This document shows positions 41,324-49,324 of a stretch of DNA of 49,324 bases, in pieces. The stretch comes from an uncultured Prevotellaceae bacterium (GTDB taxonomy: Bacteria > Bacteroidota > Bacteroidia > Bacteroidales > Bacteroidaceae). Position 1 is the first letter of the stretch. Each line of letters opens with the position of its first letter. The position numbers and the translations under genes were made by a program. The notes under the pieces are model-generated. The model searched no databases, had not been told where the DNA came from, and saw only the letters and a program-made list of their open reading frames with translations. The stretch lies in contig CADCEW010000008.1 of NCBI GenBank assembly GCA_902800585.1, positions 1 to 49,324 on the forward strand, given 5' to 3'.

Positions 41324-42538
41324 TTACCTTTTTCTCCTGCTCTTTTCTTTGTCTTTTTGTTTTTGTTTCTTTTTCTCAGCCATCTTCCGATCCCTTTCTT
41401 CTATATAATCGGGAAGTCTTGATAGACCGGGAATAGATTTCATAAGAATCAATGGGGCTCTGTAGAAGGTCTTGTCCCAATTGTTATCCACCAGATAGTC
41501 GGGAGTTGCTATAGCGAAGATTAACAATACTATGGCAAAGAGTATCCACCATTTGATGGCGAGTGTGGTATAGATAATAGGTAATATGATACTCATCGCA
41601 ACAATGACGCACATCATCACGATACGTGGCATTAACATCCACTGGATAATTTTGTCTGCCCAACTGTAATATTGGTTGATAATAGCAACTGGGAGGTAAT
41701 GGATATTGCGGAGCAAAGTGAAGAACTGTGCCTTCATCCATTGTCCGCGTTGACGGTTAAACTCTTTTGCCTCACGCGTCTTCTCGTCAAAGACATATAT
41801 CTGGTCGAAATAATCGACATAGATATGCTGACGCATTAGCAAAGCCTCTAACTCCTTGTCTTCCCAGGCACTCTTGACATTGTTGATGTTATTCTTAAAC
41901 CAGTTGAACTCGAAAGCACATCCGGCTCCCATCAGACCGGCAGATAATCCAATGGCAATATGCCCACGACGGAAGATAGAGTTATTGATCTCCTCGAAAA
42001 TGGCTCCCATCCTTGCCGGGGTAGTATCCCTGTTACGTGACAACCGGTGAACTTGAATAGCTTTTGTACCCGCTGATTCAAATGCATCGTTCATTTGCTC
42101 TAGGAACTCAGGTTCTACGATGTTTCCTCCGTCCAATATAAGGACGACATCGTAGATCTTGAACTGGGGGAGGTTGTTAACAGCCAACTGAAGGGCTTTC
42201 GCTTTTGTACTCTTCTCAAATTGGGGAGTTAGTAGGGTGACAGGCTCCTGAGCCAGTCTAAAATTAGTCATCTCATCGTTATTGTCTGAAATGACTGTCA
42301 CGTCAAAGAGTCGTTGGGGATAGGTCTGCCCCAAGATGGATTTAACCGTCTGAATTACTCCTTTGTTCTTGTATGAGGGAATTAGAATAATGAAACGGTT
42401 TTGATGTTTCGTCTTGGGTATCTTACTTTTGTGTGCAAATAAGGATGTTATTGTAAATACCAACATGTAGAGTACAGTCAGCGATACAATAATGAAGAGT
42501 ATCCAGTCTATGATGTATATTATAATCCAAAAGTCCAT
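41324..42538 (-). CDS. Membrane GT2 glycosyltransferase homologue with degenerate motifs
   Basis: The 404-residue protein has the same layout as its neighbour at 40155: an N-terminal helix, FIILIPSYKNKGVI, a GT-A core, C-terminal helices and a strongly basic tail (KKKQKQKDKEKSRRKR). At the places where the neighbour has DADN and QRLRW it reads LDGGNIVEPE and QRGQWMKAQ, so the second Asp of DxD and the Arg of QxxRW are lost. The ED motif (AWEDKELEALL) is kept. It may be a non-catalytic partner of the adjacent enzyme or use altered chemistry. It follows the 42543 gene by 4 bases. Confidence 0.8.
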   Translation of the reverse strand: MDFWIIIYIIDWILFIIVSLTVLYMLVFTITSLFAHKSKIPKTKHQNRFIILIPSYKNKGVIQTVKSILGQTYPQRLFDVTVISDNNDEMTNFRLAQEPVTLLTPQFEKSTKAKALQLAVNNLPQFKIYDVVLILDGGNIVEPEFLEQMNDAFESAGTKAIQVHRLSRNRDTTPARMGAIFEEINNSIFRRGHIAIGLSAGLMGAGCAFEFNWFKNNINNVKSAWEDKELEALLMRQHIYVDYFDQIYVFDEKTREAKEFNRQRGQWMKAQFFTLLRNIHYLPVAIINQYYSWADKIIQWMLMPRIVMMCVIVAMSIILPIIYTTLAIKWWILFAIVLLIFAIATPDYLVDNNWDKTFYRAPLILMKSIPGLSRLPDYIEERDRKMAEKKKQKQKDKEKSRRKR

Positions 42539-42542
42539 ATCC

Positions 42543-43487
42543 TTATAATTTAATGAAATGTATTATTCCTTTAATAGTTGCCTTACATAAATCATAACGT
42601 CCTTGGAAGAAATATTTGAGGATATCTTTGGGCGCCACAATCCCTATCAAGTACAAATAGGATAGCAGGAGGGTTCCTCCTTTGATATTACGCTTAGCAA
42701 AGAGTAAACGACTACGGGTGATATAGTAGCCCCTTAGGGGAGACTGCTGACCAGTTGTCTGGCTCTCCTTGTGATAGATGGTACATGCAGGCTCATACCA
42801 TATCTCATAACCAGCTCTGCGAATCATCATCGACCAATCGAGTTCTTCATAATAGAGAAAATAACACTCAGGCATCATACCTGCTTTCTCTATAACCTCT
42901 CGCTTCACCATCATCGCTGCGCCATGAGCATAAGGGGTAATATGAGGCTTGTCATATTGTCCATGATCCTCCTCTCCATAACCAATAGGATGGTTCCGCA
43001 AGGTAATGGATGACAAGCGTGTATAGCCCGTGTATTGTATCGGTTGGTTACCCCAACTGAAACGTATCTTAGGGCATACCATCCCAATCTTTTCAGAAGA
43101 TTCTAATCGTTCAATCAGAGGTTGAAATACATCATTGAACTCAGACCCTTGTCCTTTGTCCTTTGTCCTTTGACCTTTAACCTTTGACCTTTGACCTTTG
43201 ACCTCTAAAAGGGTGTCGTTATTGATGAAGAAGAGGTATTTGCCTCTGGCTGCCTGAATCCCTAGATTATTGCCACCGGCAAATCCAAGATTCTGCTTGC
43301 TGCGGATGACTTTTACTTGTGGAAAACGTTGTGCAATGACTGACGCCTCATCTTCTTTGGATGCATTATCTACCATAATTACCTCTAATGACTTGTCATT
43401 CAAAGGTAATGACTCCATCAATTCACAGGTATCCTTGAGCCCGTTATAATTGACTGTTATGATGGATAATAACTTCTCAATTTCCAA
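42543..43487 (-). CDS. GT2 family glycosyltransferase (rhamnosyltransferase-like) with heptad-derived insertion
   Basis: The 314-residue GT-A protein carries SIITVNYNGLKDTCELMESL, VIMVDNASKEDE, LGFAGGNNLGIQAARGKYLF followed by INNDT. It then has YLFYYEELDWSMMIRRAGY near residue 220. These are the marks of the WcaE/rhamnosyltransferase-like GT2 group. Residues about 94-114 (LEVKGQRSKVKGQRTKDKGQ) are encoded by nine 7-bp repeats placed right after the metal-binding NND motif. The only in-frame start is a TTG at 43487 within a second heptad array; no ATG is available near it. It lies in the middle of the operon. Confidence 0.82.
   Translation of the reverse strand: MEIEKLLSIITVNYNGLKDTCELMESLPLNDKSLEVIMVDNASKEDEASVIAQRFPQVKVIRSKQNLGFAGGNNLGIQAARGKYLFFINNDTLLEVKGQRSKVKGQRTKDKGQGSEFNDVFQPLIERLESSEKIGMVCPKIRFSWGNQPIQYTGYTRLSSITLRNHPIGYGEEDHGQYDKPHITPYAHGAAMMVKREVIEKAGMMPECYFLYYEELDWSMMIRRAGYEIWYEPACTIYHKESQTTGQQSPLRGYYITRSRLLFAKRNIKGGTLLLSYLYLIGIVAPKDILKYFFQGRYDLCKATIKGIIHFIKL
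43145..43207. repeat. 7-bp tandem repeat (9 units) inside the GT2 gene
   Basis: The units are acccttg, tcctttg three times, accttta, acctttg three times and acctcta. On the coding strand they read (G)GTCAAAG/GACAAAG, the same unit as in the GT4 gene at 2424-2451. Confidence 0.92.
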
Positions 43488-43521
43488 TTCTTATTTTCAA
43501 TTTTCAACTTTCAATTGTCAA
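43473..43521. repeat. 7-bp tandem repeat spanning a gene start
   Basis: The units TTTTCAA, TTTTCAA, CTTTCAA, TTGTCAA (43494-43521) continue as degenerate copies into the first codons of the GT2 gene (43473-43487), including its TTG start codon. Confidence 0.75.
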
Positions 43522-43525
43522 TTTG

Positions 43526-45055
43526 TTACACTCTTGAGGCTTTCTTTTGCTCTAACTTAAGTCGTTTCTTTTCTTCTTGGATGGCAACTTCCTTTGCTTC
43601 ATATTCAACCCACTCCTTTTCTATGAATGGTAGGATATAGACGATACTGAGACCTCCGTAGAACAGAAGACAGTTCGGAAATTGCATCAAAACCTGGTTA
43701 CCATATCCTCCTAACTGCATAGAGATAAAGGCACAACAGAACCCCGCTCCTATACCTCGTAATGACGGACTCTTAATCCTAAATAGGACAATCCAACAAG
43801 CTCCGCCTAACATGAGTAACATGGTAATAATGAAAACAGTGATACCTATCACACCCGTGTGAATCCAAATGAAGACATACTCAGAATCAGGAGGAGTACC
43901 AGACAAACGATAGAATTTATTGTTAGGAGGTGTGTTGTGGGCACTGAGACCTAACCCCATGCCCCAAGGTGCATCCATAAGGTATTTCCGGATGGCTTCC
44001 TGATTGATGGTTCGTACATTGGCTGAGGCATCTGATCTGTCAAACACAGTACGCATTCGTCGAATTTGCTGATTACCCTGTCCGATATTGGTGAAGGCAA
44101 GAATACAAAACAGGAATCCGAAAACAACGGTGACTATAGCGGCCATCTTTGCTGACTTAGATAGAAAAACGTATGCAATAATTCCTAAGATGAGACATGC
44201 CATAGCAGTACGCGTTCCTGATTGGAACATCGCCCATGTACATCCAATTCCAGTAATAAGGAAGAAGATACGGTGTTTCTTAATATTAGTAGTAATAGCA
44301 AAAATGAAATAGGCAACAGCCGTAGATGCGATACATATACCGAAGTTTGCAGCGTCATTATGGGTTGAGAAATATCGGATAAGAGTACCTCCTTGGAGAA
44401 TATGAGTTGTGTAACCGACATTATTTAGCCAGGCACTTTCTGCTGGTGTCATTCCTAATTTTATTTGTTTCCATGTCCAAAAAACGGTAAACAAAGAAAG
44501 TCCTGCCCATATAAACAAATATTGCACCAACACCTTGGTGGTATCAACATAAATGATAAATACAAGGAAGGCATACATCAATTGAAATGCCATCATACGA
44601 GCTCCCTGATACCATGTACCGAAATTGAATCCAAGACCGCAGGTGTCATTTAATATCTCCAATGTACAGAAACCACACCATACAATAAGCGCATAAAGCA
44701 TGATGTTTGCCGTTCTCTCAAAATGAGGAGTACGACGGGCATCGATAATGGCAATAACTAATAGAAGAATTTCCAACATCTCGTTATACATAGATAGAGG
44801 AATTCCTGAGGGTAGCCATTCGTTCTTCGAAAACCATTGGACAAAATAATTGATAAAGAACAATGCCCAGAAAGCTGCCATTCGGTATCTGAAAGCAACA
44901 TATGCAGCGATGATGATAAGAGGAGATATACAGATGACTGCAAAGGATGAGAATCCAGCGTTGACAAACTCATAAATGGCTAAACCAAACAGGAGAAAGA
45001 GCAATATTGCTCTTCCTCCATTTTCTTTGGTGTATGTCGAGAAACTATTTGTCAT
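43526..45055 (-). CDS. O-antigen polymerase/ligase family protein (Wzy/WaaL-like)
   Basis: The 509-residue polytopic membrane protein has about 12 hydrophobic segments and one large periplasmic loop. GMGLGLSAHNTPPNNKFY then SEYVFIWIHTGVIGITVFI (residues about 360-400) is the Wzy_C-type motif with an RxxG/HNxx-like loop. It should polymerise flipped repeat units in the periplasm (Wzy) or ligate them to an acceptor (WaaL). With flippase and Wzc-like genes in the same operon, Wzy is the better guess. The stop of the upstream wzc-like gene overlaps its ATG by one base (TAATG). The C-terminal tail is charged (EEKKRLKLEQKKASRV). Confidence 0.82.
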   Translation of the reverse strand: MTNSFSTYTKENGGRAILLFLLFGLAIYEFVNAGFSSFAVICISPLIIIAAYVAFRYRMAAFWALFFINYFVQWFSKNEWLPSGIPLSMYNEMLEILLLVIAIIDARRTPHFERTANIMLYALIVWCGFCTLEILNDTCGLGFNFGTWYQGARMMAFQLMYAFLVFIIYVDTTKVLVQYLFIWAGLSLFTVFWTWKQIKLGMTPAESAWLNNVGYTTHILQGGTLIRYFSTHNDAANFGICIASTAVAYFIFAITTNIKKHRIFFLITGIGCTWAMFQSGTRTAMACLILGIIAYVFLSKSAKMAAIVTVVFGFLFCILAFTNIGQGNQQIRRMRTVFDRSDASANVRTINQEAIRKYLMDAPWGMGLGLSAHNTPPNNKFYRLSGTPPDSEYVFIWIHTGVIGITVFIITMLLMLGGACWIVLFRIKSPSLRGIGAGFCCAFISMQLGGYGNQVLMQFPNCLLFYGGLSIVYILPFIEKEWVEYEAKEVAIQEEKKRLKLEQKKASRV

Positions 45056-47238
45056 TACTTGGCATGATTGTTCTCAGTTGCAGTCAGACCTAATTGTGAC
45101 ATTCTATACACAAAGTTGTTGAACTTGGTATAAGGTGGTAACTGACCGACAAATTCTTCAACAGCATAGCGACTTGCCTCAGTCAAGTACATGAAGAGTG
45201 TATCCTTATGTTCCTCGTCTAACATGGCTTCCACTTCTTTCAGAGCTTTCTGGTCAACATCCTTCCATGTTCGGTTGGCACGGGTAACCATCAAGTTCAC
45301 GGTACCCATATTCAACAGAGCTGGTGAGATGGAGTTCTCGTCTAAGTTCGGATACTCGATGATGGCAATCTCTTCCGGCAAGATATCTGGACAGAGATCC
45401 TTGATGCCATTAGCCATGATGAACTTGCTGTCTTCAGCAAGGAAGTCCTCATCGTAGGTCAGACGACGTACCTGTAAACCAATAGATATCCAATAGTTCT
45501 CTAGTTCCTGAGCAAGGAAACTCTTGCCGTTGCCAGAGTCTGTAGACAACAGATTGAGTACATTCTGCTGTCCTTCCTTGAACTTAGGCAGCAATGCTTT
45601 GCTGAGTTGACGGAGCGACATGTCGGCAATCGTCTTGTTGAATCGACGGTAACGCAGGTTGCTTTCTTTCGGATAACAGCCCATGACTGGTACTTTGGTA
45701 ATACGCTCAGAACGCATGCGGTCACGCAAGGTACGGTCAAGCAATTCGATGATGAAGAAGTAGAGTGCCGTCAGCATGAAGGTCAGCATAAAGGCTCCTA
45801 ACAGTATCATCAAACGATTGGTGGGCTGGGCGTTCAATGGGAACATCGGTGGGTTCAGCACACGCAGGGTCGCTGTAGACATCTGGAGGTTCTTCTGGCG
45901 AAGACGTGCCGCATTCAATGCCTTCAACATTTCCATATAGTTACCTTCTACGAAGGTGATATGACGGTCTTTACGATCCAAAGTTGCTCCGATAGGAGAG
46001 AAGAACAGATATTGGCGGTCCAAATCTTGACGCATAATGTCTGTTGCAGACATCTCAGCTCTTGCTTTTTCCATTAACAGCATTTGCTCCAACCATCTGT
46101 CAATCATATCTTTTGCCTTAACACCCGTCTCTGTGCTATAAGTACCTGCCTCAATTTCATGGGTGAGATCTCTTACCTGATTGGTAGTTGCCTGTAACTC
46201 TCGTTGTGCTTTTTGCATCTCCTCTTGTGCCTCGTTGTTCAAATCGCCACCTTCTCCGCTCATTAGACGAAGGTTGGACAGACGTGACTGAAGACGTGAG
46301 ATATCCTTGATATGATCGGTAAACTGCTTGTTAGCACGAATGACACGGGCACGGTCACCTAATTGACGCTCTAAATAGTCCATCAAAGCCTTGGAGGTCG
46401 TGTAGTCCATCAACTGCTGGTTGCGGAAATTTTGTTGCTGAGCTTCCAAACCTGTCAGGGCTTTTGTCTGTTCATGATAGTTGATGATACGTTTGGAAAT
46501 GTTGTAACGTATCAAATCGTCCTCTGCACCTGTCAAAATACGATAGAGACGAGCCACCTCACGCTCAAAGAACTTAATGACATTGGTAGTTTCACCAAAA
46601 CGAATCTGCTGGTAATGGCGTGCAAATACCTCATTCAAGATATCCAGCGTATTATATGCAATACCTGCATCGTTTGCAGAATAGCCAATGTCAATAATAT
46701 CACTCTTTTGAAGTTGTAACACTTTTAGTCTTGATGTGATATTGTTGATGCCAAAATAAGGATGGTAATTGAGAATACCGAAAATGTAGTTGTCCTGTGA
46801 AGGCTTTTCGTATGCCTTCAGATTGGCATAAGTTGCTTGTTCACTATTGTGATTAATCAATGCCTTGACATCTGCCGGTACTTGAGCATTTAACTGACGG
46901 AAATGTTCGGCAGAGATATAGTTGTTGTCCTTGTTGGGATTACCATACATCATACAACGGGCAAACAAGCGGAGAGATACCTCATGAATAGTGTTCTCTG
47001 TTGTGATTATTAACATCAGATTTTGCATGTTGGTTTGTGAATTACCACCGGCAACGCCTGTACCGCCCTCAATATTATACCCCGTTATCATACCAGTATA
47101 AATTGTAGTATTCGTGTCATAGACACGTTCCATGTGACGGGTCATAAACCATGCCACGATAAGAGCTATCAATGGCAGAATGACAAGATACCAACGAATC
47201 TTATATAAAAACCTGACAATATATCTGAATAAATCCAT
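45055..47238 (-). CDS. Wzc-like chain-length/co-polymerase protein with degenerate kinase domain
   Basis: The 727-residue protein has two membrane helices (about 14-34 and 500-525) flanking a long periplasmic Wzz-type coiled-coil region (40-495). A cytoplasmic domain follows. NLLSTDSGNGKSFLAQELEN is a Walker A of the BY-kinase type, but the place of Walker B reads EIAIIEYPNL rather than DxxIIDTPP. The usual C-terminal tyrosine cluster is absent (end: FVYRMSQLGLTATENNHAK). It probably sets polymer length and links Wzy to the outer-membrane exporter. The ATG at 47238 (MDLFRYIVRFLYKI) is preferred over a frame start at 47310 inside the upstream gene. Confidence 0.83.
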   Translation of the reverse strand: MDLFRYIVRFLYKIRWYLVILPLIALIVAWFMTRHMERVYDTNTTIYTGMITGYNIEGGTGVAGGNSQTNMQNLMLIITTENTIHEVSLRLFARCMMYGNPNKDNNYISAEHFRQLNAQVPADVKALINHNSEQATYANLKAYEKPSQDNYIFGILNYHPYFGINNITSRLKVLQLQKSDIIDIGYSANDAGIAYNTLDILNEVFARHYQQIRFGETTNVIKFFEREVARLYRILTGAEDDLIRYNISKRIINYHEQTKALTGLEAQQQNFRNQQLMDYTTSKALMDYLERQLGDRARVIRANKQFTDHIKDISRLQSRLSNLRLMSGEGGDLNNEAQEEMQKAQRELQATTNQVRDLTHEIEAGTYSTETGVKAKDMIDRWLEQMLLMEKARAEMSATDIMRQDLDRQYLFFSPIGATLDRKDRHITFVEGNYMEMLKALNAARLRQKNLQMSTATLRVLNPPMFPLNAQPTNRLMILLGAFMLTFMLTALYFFIIELLDRTLRDRMRSERITKVPVMGCYPKESNLRYRRFNKTIADMSLRQLSKALLPKFKEGQQNVLNLLSTDSGNGKSFLAQELENYWISIGLQVRRLTYDEDFLAEDSKFIMANGIKDLCPDILPEEIAIIEYPNLDENSISPALLNMGTVNLMVTRANRTWKDVDQKALKEVEAMLDEEHKDTLFMYLTEASRYAVEEFVGQLPPYTKFNNFVYRMSQLGLTATENNHAK

Positions 47239-47251
47239 AGTCTTATGTTTT

Positions 47252-48277
47252 TTAATGATTTCTATTGTTTTTCTCGTATGCTCTTGCAGCTTTTGCAGAT
47301 TTAGCAGCATCCCGTGCTTCTAATCTCGCAGCTTTACTTTGAGCAACTCTTTCCGCTTTCTCTAACTGTTGATAACGTTTCTCATCGGCTTTCGTTTCCT
47401 TTTGAATGCGCTTCTCCAAAGCTTTGTTCTCTTTGCGAATCTGTTTCTCTGACTTATAGAATGTTCCGTCTAATGTTACTTCTGTAGTCGCATTTGTAAT
47501 AATCGGCGTACGAGAAACGATCTCTAGTGTAAGAATATCAGTAATAATAGATGTCTGTAAAGCCTGATAGGACTGTACCGTACTTAACTCATGCATCTTC
47601 GTCCACGCATAATCTTCAATAGACATATTGCCCTGATGGAAATCTTCTTGATTCAAGGCACCGGCACCTTGGTAGGCGGCAGCACCTTCACTGGCAGTCT
47701 TCAAGGTAACGAGATTGTTCGTTATTTTGGCATATAAAGAACTGATTTGGAGCTTAAGATCCTCAAATTTGATATCTTTCTCAAGCCTTGCCTTGTCGGC
47801 TTCTAAACGTTTACGCTTGATGGAGGGTCCCCAGTCAAGAATATCTTCCAAAGGAATGTTCAAGTTTACGCCAACATTCCAGTAAGACTGTTCACTACCG
47901 TCTTTGGATTCAAAGATTGGCGTGAAGTTCATGGTTCCCGTTTGGTTGTTGGTCAACTGGCTATAGACATCCGTCTTACCATAACTATAACTCGCATGGG
48001 CACGTACATAAGAGAAGATGTGACGTCTCTGTTGTGCAACTTCTGCCTTCGCCAATTGTTCTGCCTTTTCTAATGACAGAATCTGTGGATTCTGCTTGGC
48101 ATTCTCAAAAAGCACGGACAAGGGAGGCAGGTGGAATGTTGAGAAATTGAGCGTACTCTCTTCACTGGAATCAAAGAAACCAGCACTGATACCACTGTCA
48201 TCCAACGTTTGTGCATAAGACATAAAACTCATGCCTAATGCTGGAATCAAAAGTAGCCAACGTTTTACTCTATTCAT
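47252..48277 (-). CDS. TolC-like outer-membrane protein, short form
   Basis: The 341-residue protein starts with a signal peptide (MNRVKRWLLLIPALGMSFMS, cut after YAQ). Residues 60 to about 260 resemble an outer-membrane efflux (OEP/TolC) repeat: LSLEKAEQLAKAEVAQQRRH, VGVNLNIPLEDILDWG and LYAKITNNLVTLKTASEGAA. TolC proteins usually have two such repeats in about 420-480 residues, so this is shorter. Residues 270-341 form a charged Lys/Glu/Ala-rich tail (QIRKENKALEKRIQKETKAD). Lying between the initiating transferase and the Wzc-like gene, it may form or assist the export channel. Confidence 0.7.
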   Translation of the reverse strand: MNRVKRWLLLIPALGMSFMSYAQTLDDSGISAGFFDSSEESTLNFSTFHLPPLSVLFENAKQNPQILSLEKAEQLAKAEVAQQRRHIFSYVRAHASYSYGKTDVYSQLTNNQTGTMNFTPIFESKDGSEQSYWNVGVNLNIPLEDILDWGPSIKRKRLEADKARLEKDIKFEDLKLQISSLYAKITNNLVTLKTASEGAAAYQGAGALNQEDFHQGNMSIEDYAWTKMHELSTVQSYQALQTSIITDILTLEIVSRTPIITNATTEVTLDGTFYKSEKQIRKENKALEKRIQKETKADEKRYQQLEKAERVAQSKAARLEARDAAKSAKAARAYEKNNRNH

Positions 48278-48300
48278 TGTTAAATTAAATTATATCAATG

Positions 48301-49324
48301 TTATACATTATCTTTCTGTACAAATGCAAACAGCGTGCGGAAGATAATCTTCATGTCCAACATGAAATTATAAGTCTGTCCGTATGTGATGTCCAACTGC
48401 TTACGCTCTTCTGCCGACATGTTACCGCCTTTACCGCGCTCTTCCACCTGCCACAGTCCAGTTAAACCTGCAGGAGCCATAAAGCGGTTGCCCACGATAG
48501 ACATGTCACCCTTGAGGATGTTGAAGAGTTGTGGAAGTTCATCAATGCTGTATTTGCGGATGAACTTGCCGACCTTCGTGATACGAGGATCATTCTCAAT
48601 CTTAACGAAGGCATTATTAATGTCTTCTTCTTTCTTCTTGTTGAAATCGCTTTCAGCCACTACGAAGTCATCACCAATCAGCATGATTTCCTCATCGCTG
48701 ATCATCATTTCGGATTCCATGCCCATATCCAGCATGTCCTGTTCTGCCTCATCTCCCAAAGGAGCCGTGATGGTCTTATGCTCATCCTCTTCTTCATTTT
48801 CCGCATATTGGTTATGGTCTTTACTCAAGTCCTTTAATCGATCTTCTGCATCGATGTACATGCTGCGGAACTTCAGGAAGTCAAAGATGGTATAGTTCGT
48901 ACCTACTCGTTTTGACTTGAAAAGAATCGGTCCCTTACTCTCTATCCTAATGGCAATTGCTGTCAGGATGAATACAGGTGATAGGATGATGATGGCAAGT
49001 CCTGAGAAGAAAATATCAAAAAGACGTTTCCAGACAGGAATCTTGAATCTCAGGATTTTATATTTAGGTGCCTCGTCATCAAAGAGAATGTTCTCACGGT
49101 CTGAGATAAACAGAATCTTTTTGTTGAGAACAGTAACGGAGGCATCTCTGTTAATCGTATCGTTAACACCGCATTTGATATATATATTTCTTTCTTCATC
49201 AGACATATTATCGGTAAGAAGAATGATATAGACATTGCGGCATTTCTTGCGGAGATAGGTGATGGCAGTAATATCCTCGCTTCGGACATTACGCTCGAAA
49301 AACACAATAAAATGCTCGTTAGAT
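48301..49324 (-). CDS. Initiating phosphoglycosyltransferase (WcaJ/WbaP-like sugar transferase), 5' end beyond the window
   Basis: The visible 341 codons hold a receiver-like segment (residues such as ILLTDNMSDEERNIYIKCGV), then the bacterial sugar transferase domain: IPVWKRLFDIFFSGLAIIIL, SKGPILFKSKRVG, FLKFRSMYIDAEDRL. Next comes a long acidic insertion (about 48595-48840) and then IRKYSIDELPQLFNILKGDM with the catalytic Asp-Glu pair. The sequence jumps from SIVGN directly to RFMAPAGLTGLWQVE. The usual segment between (starting RPLPLYEAE, about 18 residues) is missing. The family transfers a hexose-1-phosphate to undecaprenyl phosphate and so starts the repeat unit. The frame runs off the window (the GTG at 49303-49305 is not the start). 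Confidence 0.85.
   Translation of the reverse strand, partial: SNEHFIVFFERNVRSEDITAITYLRKKCRNVYIILLTDNMSDEERNIYIKCGVNDTINRDASVTVLNKKILFISDRENILFDDEAPKYKILRFKIPVWKRLFDIFFSGLAIIILSPVFILTAIAIRIESKGPILFKSKRVGTNYTIFDFLKFRSMYIDAEDRLKDLSKDHNQYAENEEEDEHKTITAPLGDEAEQDMLDMGMESEMMISDEEIMLIGDDFVVAESDFNKKKEEDINNAFVKIENDPRITKVGKFIRKYSIDELPQLFNILKGDMSIVGNRFMAPAGLTGLWQVEERGKGGNMSAEERKQLDITYGQTYNFMLDMKIIFRTLFAFVQKDNV

Noticed and set aside
1-49324. UpxY/UpxZ-type regulation and invertible capsule promoters
   Set aside because: No NusG-like or UpxZ-like gene and no recombinase with inverted promoter repeats was found; the long operon's own promoter lies outside the window.
1-49324. tRNA or rRNA genes and insertion sequences
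   Set aside because: No cloverleaf-like sequence, rRNA segment or transposase gene was recognised on either strand.

Overview
The window looks like a Bacteroidales chromosome, most likely Prevotella or a close relative. Most transcription units start behind the Bacteroidetes -7 box TAnnTTTG, Shine-Dalgarno sequences are nearly absent, and several families typical of the order occur (BspA-like leucine-rich repeat protein with a T9SS-like tail, DUF4248, smalltalk peptide, HU-related protein, DUF6625, DUF6371). By content it is an exopolysaccharide/capsule region of about 47 kb interrupted by a small phage- or plasmid-like island.

Layout. (1) 1-1082: the 3' end of aspS, a histone-H1-like winged-helix protein and a small unknown protein. 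(2) 1065-23946: a mosaic of short transcription units on alternating strands. It encodes five GT4 and four GT2 glycosyltransferases, a UDP-glucuronate 4-epimerase, UDP-galactopyranose mutase (glf), a UbiA-family polyprenyl-phosphate phosphoribosyltransferase-like protein, five membrane O-acyltransferases (one fused to an SGNH domain), a stand-alone SGNH protein, a hexapeptide acetyltransferase, an alpha/beta hydrolase and an unrelated AAA ATPase. (3) 23947-28874: an island with a RecA-fold ATPase, a Toprim/DUF6371 protein, DUF4248, an opposite-strand four-helix-bundle gene bracketed by 9-bp tandem repeats, an HU-related protein, a smalltalk peptide and a peptidoglycan amidase. (4) 28889-34570: a 1893-residue BspA-like surface protein. 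(5) 34660-49324: one long minus-strand operon with the classical assembly machinery. In transcription order it holds an initiating phosphoglycosyltransferase (cut by the window edge), a TolC-like outer-membrane protein, a Wzc-like co-polymerase, an O-antigen polymerase/ligase, three GT2 enzymes, a Wzx-type flippase, a further GT2, a DUF6625 protein, an acyltransferase and a GT4.

Together, regions 2 and 5 could start a lipid-linked repeat unit, extend it with hexuronate and possibly galactofuranose or pentose residues, decorate it with O-acyl groups, flip it, polymerise it and control its length. An outer-membrane Wza-like exporter is not seen in the window; the TolC-like protein may take that place or Wza may lie upstream.

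The most unusual signals are repeats. A family of 7-bp tandem repeats sits in the middle of four divergent promoter pairs and also inside reading frames (glf, a GT2, a GT4). A 9-bp repeat (CTATAGTTC-like) exactly brackets the four-helix-bundle gene. Other oddities are an initiating transferase that lacks the segment after SIVGN and carries an acidic insertion, a paralogous GT2 with degenerate catalytic motifs, a Wzc homologue with degenerate kinase motifs, near-identical inverted segments of two GT4 genes, and several promoters so close to the ATG that the mRNA may be leaderless. Assignments come from reading the sequence by eye; no database search was run.
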